Under the pieces are notes generated by a model. It searched no databases. It was not told the origin of the DNA and saw nothing but the letters and a program-made list of their open reading frames with translations. The position numbers and the translations under genes are program-made. Positions 61,534-64,000 of a DNA stretch of 64,000 nucleotides are shown one piece after another. This DNA is from Actinomycetaceae bacterium (GTDB lineage Bacteria > Actinomycetota > Actinomycetes > Actinomycetales > Actinomycetaceae): NCBI GenBank assembly GCA_030532245.1, contig JAUNLN010000008.1, positions 1 to 64,000 on the forward strand. Direction: 5' to 3'. Numbering within the stretch: position 1 is the stretch's first letter; each line of letters opens with the position of its first letter.

Positions 61534-61898
61534 GGGGATGATCGGTTTCGACAGCGATCTTCGATCGATGTGAAGCGGGCCGAGGATGTCTACTGACCTC
61601 GTTAACCATGTATTCGAACTAATAGGTGCTGAACATAACCGCACCGACTTTGCCCTCGCTGCCTAATCTAGCGAGCAAGTCCGTCAGCCCAAGCAATGCT
61701 CTGAGTTTGGTTCCTGGCGTCGTTTTATGAGCCACTGGGTTGCCGTCATGTTGGGGGATGGTGACCGACACTTACTCAACTGAGCTATCTAGTTGCAGGT
61801 TTGCATGTTGCTAGTAGCTGAGAAATCTTAAGCAAACTGCGCCCGGAGAAGCCATTGGGGTCGATCGTTGGACCCGGGTTCAATTCCCGGCATCTCCA
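61534..61898 (+). ncRNA. ssrA: tmRNA
   Basis: Ribosome-rescue RNA of about 365 bases. The 5' end GGGGATGATCGGTTTCGACAGCG and the 3' arm ending CATCTCCA pair as a 7-bp tRNA-like acceptor stem that includes the G3-U pair recognised by alanyl-tRNA synthetase; the T arm is GACCCGGGTTCAATTCCCGG. The tag frame at 61628-61666 reads AEHNRTDFALAA then TAA, giving an ALAA proteolysis signal. CCA is not encoded (CTA follows the discriminator A), so it is added after processing. A strong terminator follows. Confidence 0.96.
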
Positions 61899-61903
61899 CT
61901 ACC

Positions 61904-61934
61904 AGCCCTCACGCGTGCCGCGTGAGGGCTTTTT
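61904..61934 (+). terminator. tmRNA terminator
   Basis: AGCCCTCACGCG (61904-61915) and CGCGTGAGGGCT (61919-61930) are perfect 12-base arms around a 3-base loop, followed by TTTTC. It begins 5 bases past the mature tmRNA. Confidence 0.93.
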
Positions 61935-61940
61935 CTCTGC

Positions 61941-63059
61941 CTAAAACCTGCCCTTGAGGGTTTTTGCCACCGTGTTGGCTCGTGCCTCCCACGTTTGGGT
62001 CGGAGCCACCTCAACCGTGTGCTCCGCCTTCGCCTGCACTTCCTCAGGATGTTCACTCAAATACACCAGAGTCTCCATAATCGACTCATACGTGTTCTCA
62101 ACACTCCAGCCGACACCAAGATCCTCAACGATCCTTGCCGCTTCCGTCCCCTTAGTCACCAAAATTGGACGGCCCCTCGAAATGTACTCAAACAACTTCA
62201 CAGGCACAGCAAAACGCCAGTACTCACTCGGATCCACAGCAAGAATCCCCACATGACAACGTTCATACAGAGGATCCAACTCATTCGAAGTCAAATGATG
62301 AACCGAAATCGAAGGGTCAGCCAACGACGGATCCTGCGAAACAACCTGCTCCCACTGCTGCTTTCGCGTCACGAGATCCATCTCGAGCCCATCCAAGTCA
62401 CGAACCGCGTGAAGTAGCGTCTCAAACTTGTAGTGGCCGCCAAGCCCTCCAACATAAAACAACCTGAGCGGGCCCGCAGGCAGAGGAAGAGTCATACCCT
62501 TATCCCCCGCGGGAGGAAGAACCGAAGTTGAAACTCCCGCAGGCAACTCCAAATACTTACCCATCGGAGCCGACGGCAAGAAAAAGTGCGCCCCATTTCG
62601 CAAATACCCACGCAAATCCGCAGCCTGCAACCAAGGCAAAATCCGCTTCCTAAGGCTCGGAGCACCAAACGAGAACTTCCAGTACACATCACGATAGAAG
62701 ATACCTACCGGAACGCCAGCCCGACGCGCCTCCTTCATAATCGCGTAATCAAGGAATGGAGCCACGCCATCCTTCACCGAAGTTGCCAGCAGATTCGGTT
62801 GCGTCGAATTCTCAGAGTAAAGAAACTCCGGGCGCTCCCCCCTCCGCAGCATCGCGCGCAACTCCTTCAGGGCCTTACGTCGCTGCGGGGTCGTGCCAGA
62901 CACGTCGATCACCCGATATCCGATGCTTGCAAACGCCTCCCTCATGCGCAGTGGACGGAGCCGAGATGCGGCCGTCGGATTAGGCTCCATTGGGTACGGC
63001 GCATGGAAAACCATCGACGGCTGCTTCGCCGTAGCATCACCACTGTTCACAGTCGGCAT
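61941..63059 (-). CDS. Glycosyltransferase family 4-like
   Basis: A 372-residue GT-B-type protein. Acceptor half: MVFHAPYPMEPNPTAASRLRPLRM, EFLYSENSTQPNLL, GIFYRDVYWKF; donor half: LRLFYVGGLGGHYKFETLLHAV, VHHLTSNELDPLYERCHVGILAV and PVKLFEYISRGRPILVTKGTEAARIV. No membrane helix. ATG 63059 is preceded by AAGG 7 bases upstream; a GTG five codons earlier is the alternative. It lies downstream of the flippase on the same strand (47-base gap), suggesting a second glycan gene set continuing beyond the window. Confidence 0.83.
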   Translation of the reverse strand: MPTVNSGDATAKQPSMVFHAPYPMEPNPTAASRLRPLRMREAFASIGYRVIDVSGTTPQRRKALKELRAMLRRGERPEFLYSENSTQPNLLATSVKDGVAPFLDYAIMKEARRAGVPVGIFYRDVYWKFSFGAPSLRKRILPWLQAADLRGYLRNGAHFFLPSAPMGKYLELPAGVSTSVLPPAGDKGMTLPLPAGPLRLFYVGGLGGHYKFETLLHAVRDLDGLEMDLVTRKQQWEQVVSQDPSLADPSISVHHLTSNELDPLYERCHVGILAVDPSEYWRFAVPVKLFEYISRGRPILVTKGTEAARIVEDLGVGWSVENTYESIMETLVYLSEHPEEVQAKAEHTVEVAPTQTWEARANTVAKTLKGRF

Positions 63060-63106
63060 ATCAAACCTTCTCACTAAAAGCGATAGAAACTAAAGGTTCT
63101 AAACCA

Positions 63107-64000
63107 CTAGGCTTCTTCAGAAACCGGCTCGGTACCGCGATCATATTTTCGCGCCACCCAAAACGACAAAACCAACATAATACTAAGCATTACAGCCATC
63201 AAAGCTGCCAAAACATAAATCGTGGGCAACAGTTCCAGTGGCGACCAAACGAGCCAGCTGAGCGGCACGATGGCATAGAAGATCGCGAAAATCAACATGG
63301 TCTTCTGATTCTCAGTAACAACGAAAATCGAAGAGAACGGCGACGTCAAAACCATCATGAACAGCCACGGCGTAAGCGCTTGCCCAAACTGGCCCGCGAG
63401 CACCCACTGCGGTCCGAACACGAACGGAATAAGCCACGGCGTGATGAAGAACAGAATCCCGAAAACAAGCGCCGAGACAAGCGCCGTTCGCTTAAGCGTG
63501 TACGCCAACAGCGGCATCATCTTCCCGCGTTCCACAGTTGAAAGCTTCTTTAGGAACACCTGAGAGATGGAGCCAACAACGAGCGCTACAGGAACCTGCA
63601 TGATCGCCCACGCCACCTGAAACTGTCCCAAAGCCGCGATCGCATACGCGCCAATGAGCAGGTTAATGCCCATATTCCTGATGGCGTCCACGAGAACATT
63701 CGGCCCATTGAGGAGCGGCATATCCTTGTACCTGCGCGCAAGATCCCTCATTCTAGGAGCGTCTTCCGGCAAGGGCTCGCGTAGCTCAGGCGTGCGGAAC
63801 TTCAACACAATGAGGGTGATAAGTTGACCCGACAGGGTGCCGATCATCAACGCGCTGAGGCCACCGTGCATGAGGAGGCCGAAGAGCAGCTGAAGCCCCG
63901 CCGTTGCTACAGATTGAAGCACGCGGTTAGATGCCAGCACGCCAAACTTGGCCTCGCGCGTAAGCCAGTACTGGATGTTCGTGATTTCCGCGATCGCAAA
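63107..64000 (-). CDS. Polysaccharide flippase (MATE/MVF-like), 5' truncated by window edge
   Basis: The last 297 residues of an oligosaccharide exporter. The frame is open to base 64000 (the visible start reads FAIAEITNIQYWLTREAKFG), so the first helices lie outside. Hydrophobic helices alternate with short loops, and the segment DAIRNMGINLLIGAYAIAALGQFQVAW resembles Wzx-type flippases that pass undecaprenyl-linked repeat units across the membrane. C-terminus is charged. Partner of the adjacent glycosyltransferase. Confidence 0.83.
   Translation of the reverse strand, partial: FAIAEITNIQYWLTREAKFGVLASNRVLQSVATAGLQLLFGLLMHGGLSALMIGTLSGQLITLIVLKFRTPELREPLPEDAPRMRDLARRYKDMPLLNGPNVLVDAIRNMGINLLIGAYAIAALGQFQVAWAIMQVPVALVVGSISQVFLKKLSTVERGKMMPLLAYTLKRTALVSALVFGILFFITPWLIPFVFGPQWVLAGQFGQALTPWLFMMVLTSPFSSIFVVTENQKTMLIFAIFYAIVPLSWLVWSPLELLPTIYVLAALMAVMLSIMLVLSFWVARKYDRGTEPVSEEA

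Noticed and set aside
61628..61666. tmRNA tag frame as an ordinary small protein gene
   Set aside because: It is the internal tag of ssrA, entered by trans-translation, with no start codon of its own.

Overview
The window looks like a chromosomal stretch of a mid-GC actinobacterium, probably of the Actinomycetaceae type, though the genus cannot be fixed from sequence alone. The evidence is a set of actinobacterial markers: a SigR/RsrA redox pair, ribosomal protein bL37, MtrA-MtrB-LpqB, a WhiB2-type regulator, the DUF3499, DUF5719 and DUF6541 families, TIGR03089, an Rv1264-like cyclase and LCP proteins. The order sigR-rsrA / aroA-rsgA-hisN / secA-hpf-comF-lpqB-mtrB-mtrA / DUF3499-metallopeptidase / whiB / TIGR03089 / LCP / purE-purK broadly follows the Rv3223c-Rv3276c stretch of Mycobacterium tuberculosis as I remember it. 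This is therefore mostly a conserved core segment with accessory inserts.

Layout. 1-2.6 kb: end of modA and a fused permease-ATPase gene for molybdate uptake. 2.7-4.3 kb: a sortase-anchored CnaB surface protein. 4.6-5.8 kb: bL37, rsrA and sigR with a recognisable SigR-type autoregulatory promoter. 5.8-9.6 kb: DoxX-like protein, aroA, rsgA, hisN. 9.8-14 kb: sbcD-sbcC. 14.1-16.5 kb: an orphan SAF/CpaE-like/DUF6912 operon, divergent from a small excisionase-type HTH gene. 16.9-20.1 kb: hexose-6-phosphate mutarotase, a LysM protein and a DUF6459-like protein. 20.2-28.7 kb: secA, hpf, comF, lpqB, mtrB, mtrA. 28.8-35.9 kb: DUF3499, zincin-family protein, DUF5719, a 1192-residue GT2 fusion, whiB and TIGR03089.

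35.9-51.9 kb is an accessory cell-surface glycan locus. It holds a tandem GT2-GT2 protein, two DUF6541 membrane paralogues, four GT4 glycosyltransferases, a UDP-sugar 6-dehydrogenase and an overlapping three-gene operon resembling wbpB-wbpE-wbpD. Together these predict a 2,3-diacetamido-2,3-dideoxy uronic acid nucleotide sugar. The interior (about 41.1-48.3 kb) is visibly lower in GC, suggesting transfer. A dolichol-phosphate-mannose-synthase-like GT2, a DUF2304 protein and two LCP ligases (51.2-55.2 kb) probably finish and attach the polymer to the wall. The right end has galE, purE-purK, an OmpR-family two-component pair, a pH-sensor-type class III nucleotide cyclase, tmRNA, one more glycosyltransferase and a truncated flippase.

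A recurring regulatory theme is genes with no Shine-Dalgarno but a TANNNT-like -10 hexamer exactly 6 nt before the start codon, as expected for leaderless mRNAs. It appears before doxX, hisN, sbcD, DUF3499, mtrA, galE, the second response regulator and the SAF gene. I see no CRISPR array, rRNA, tRNA or intact insertion sequence.
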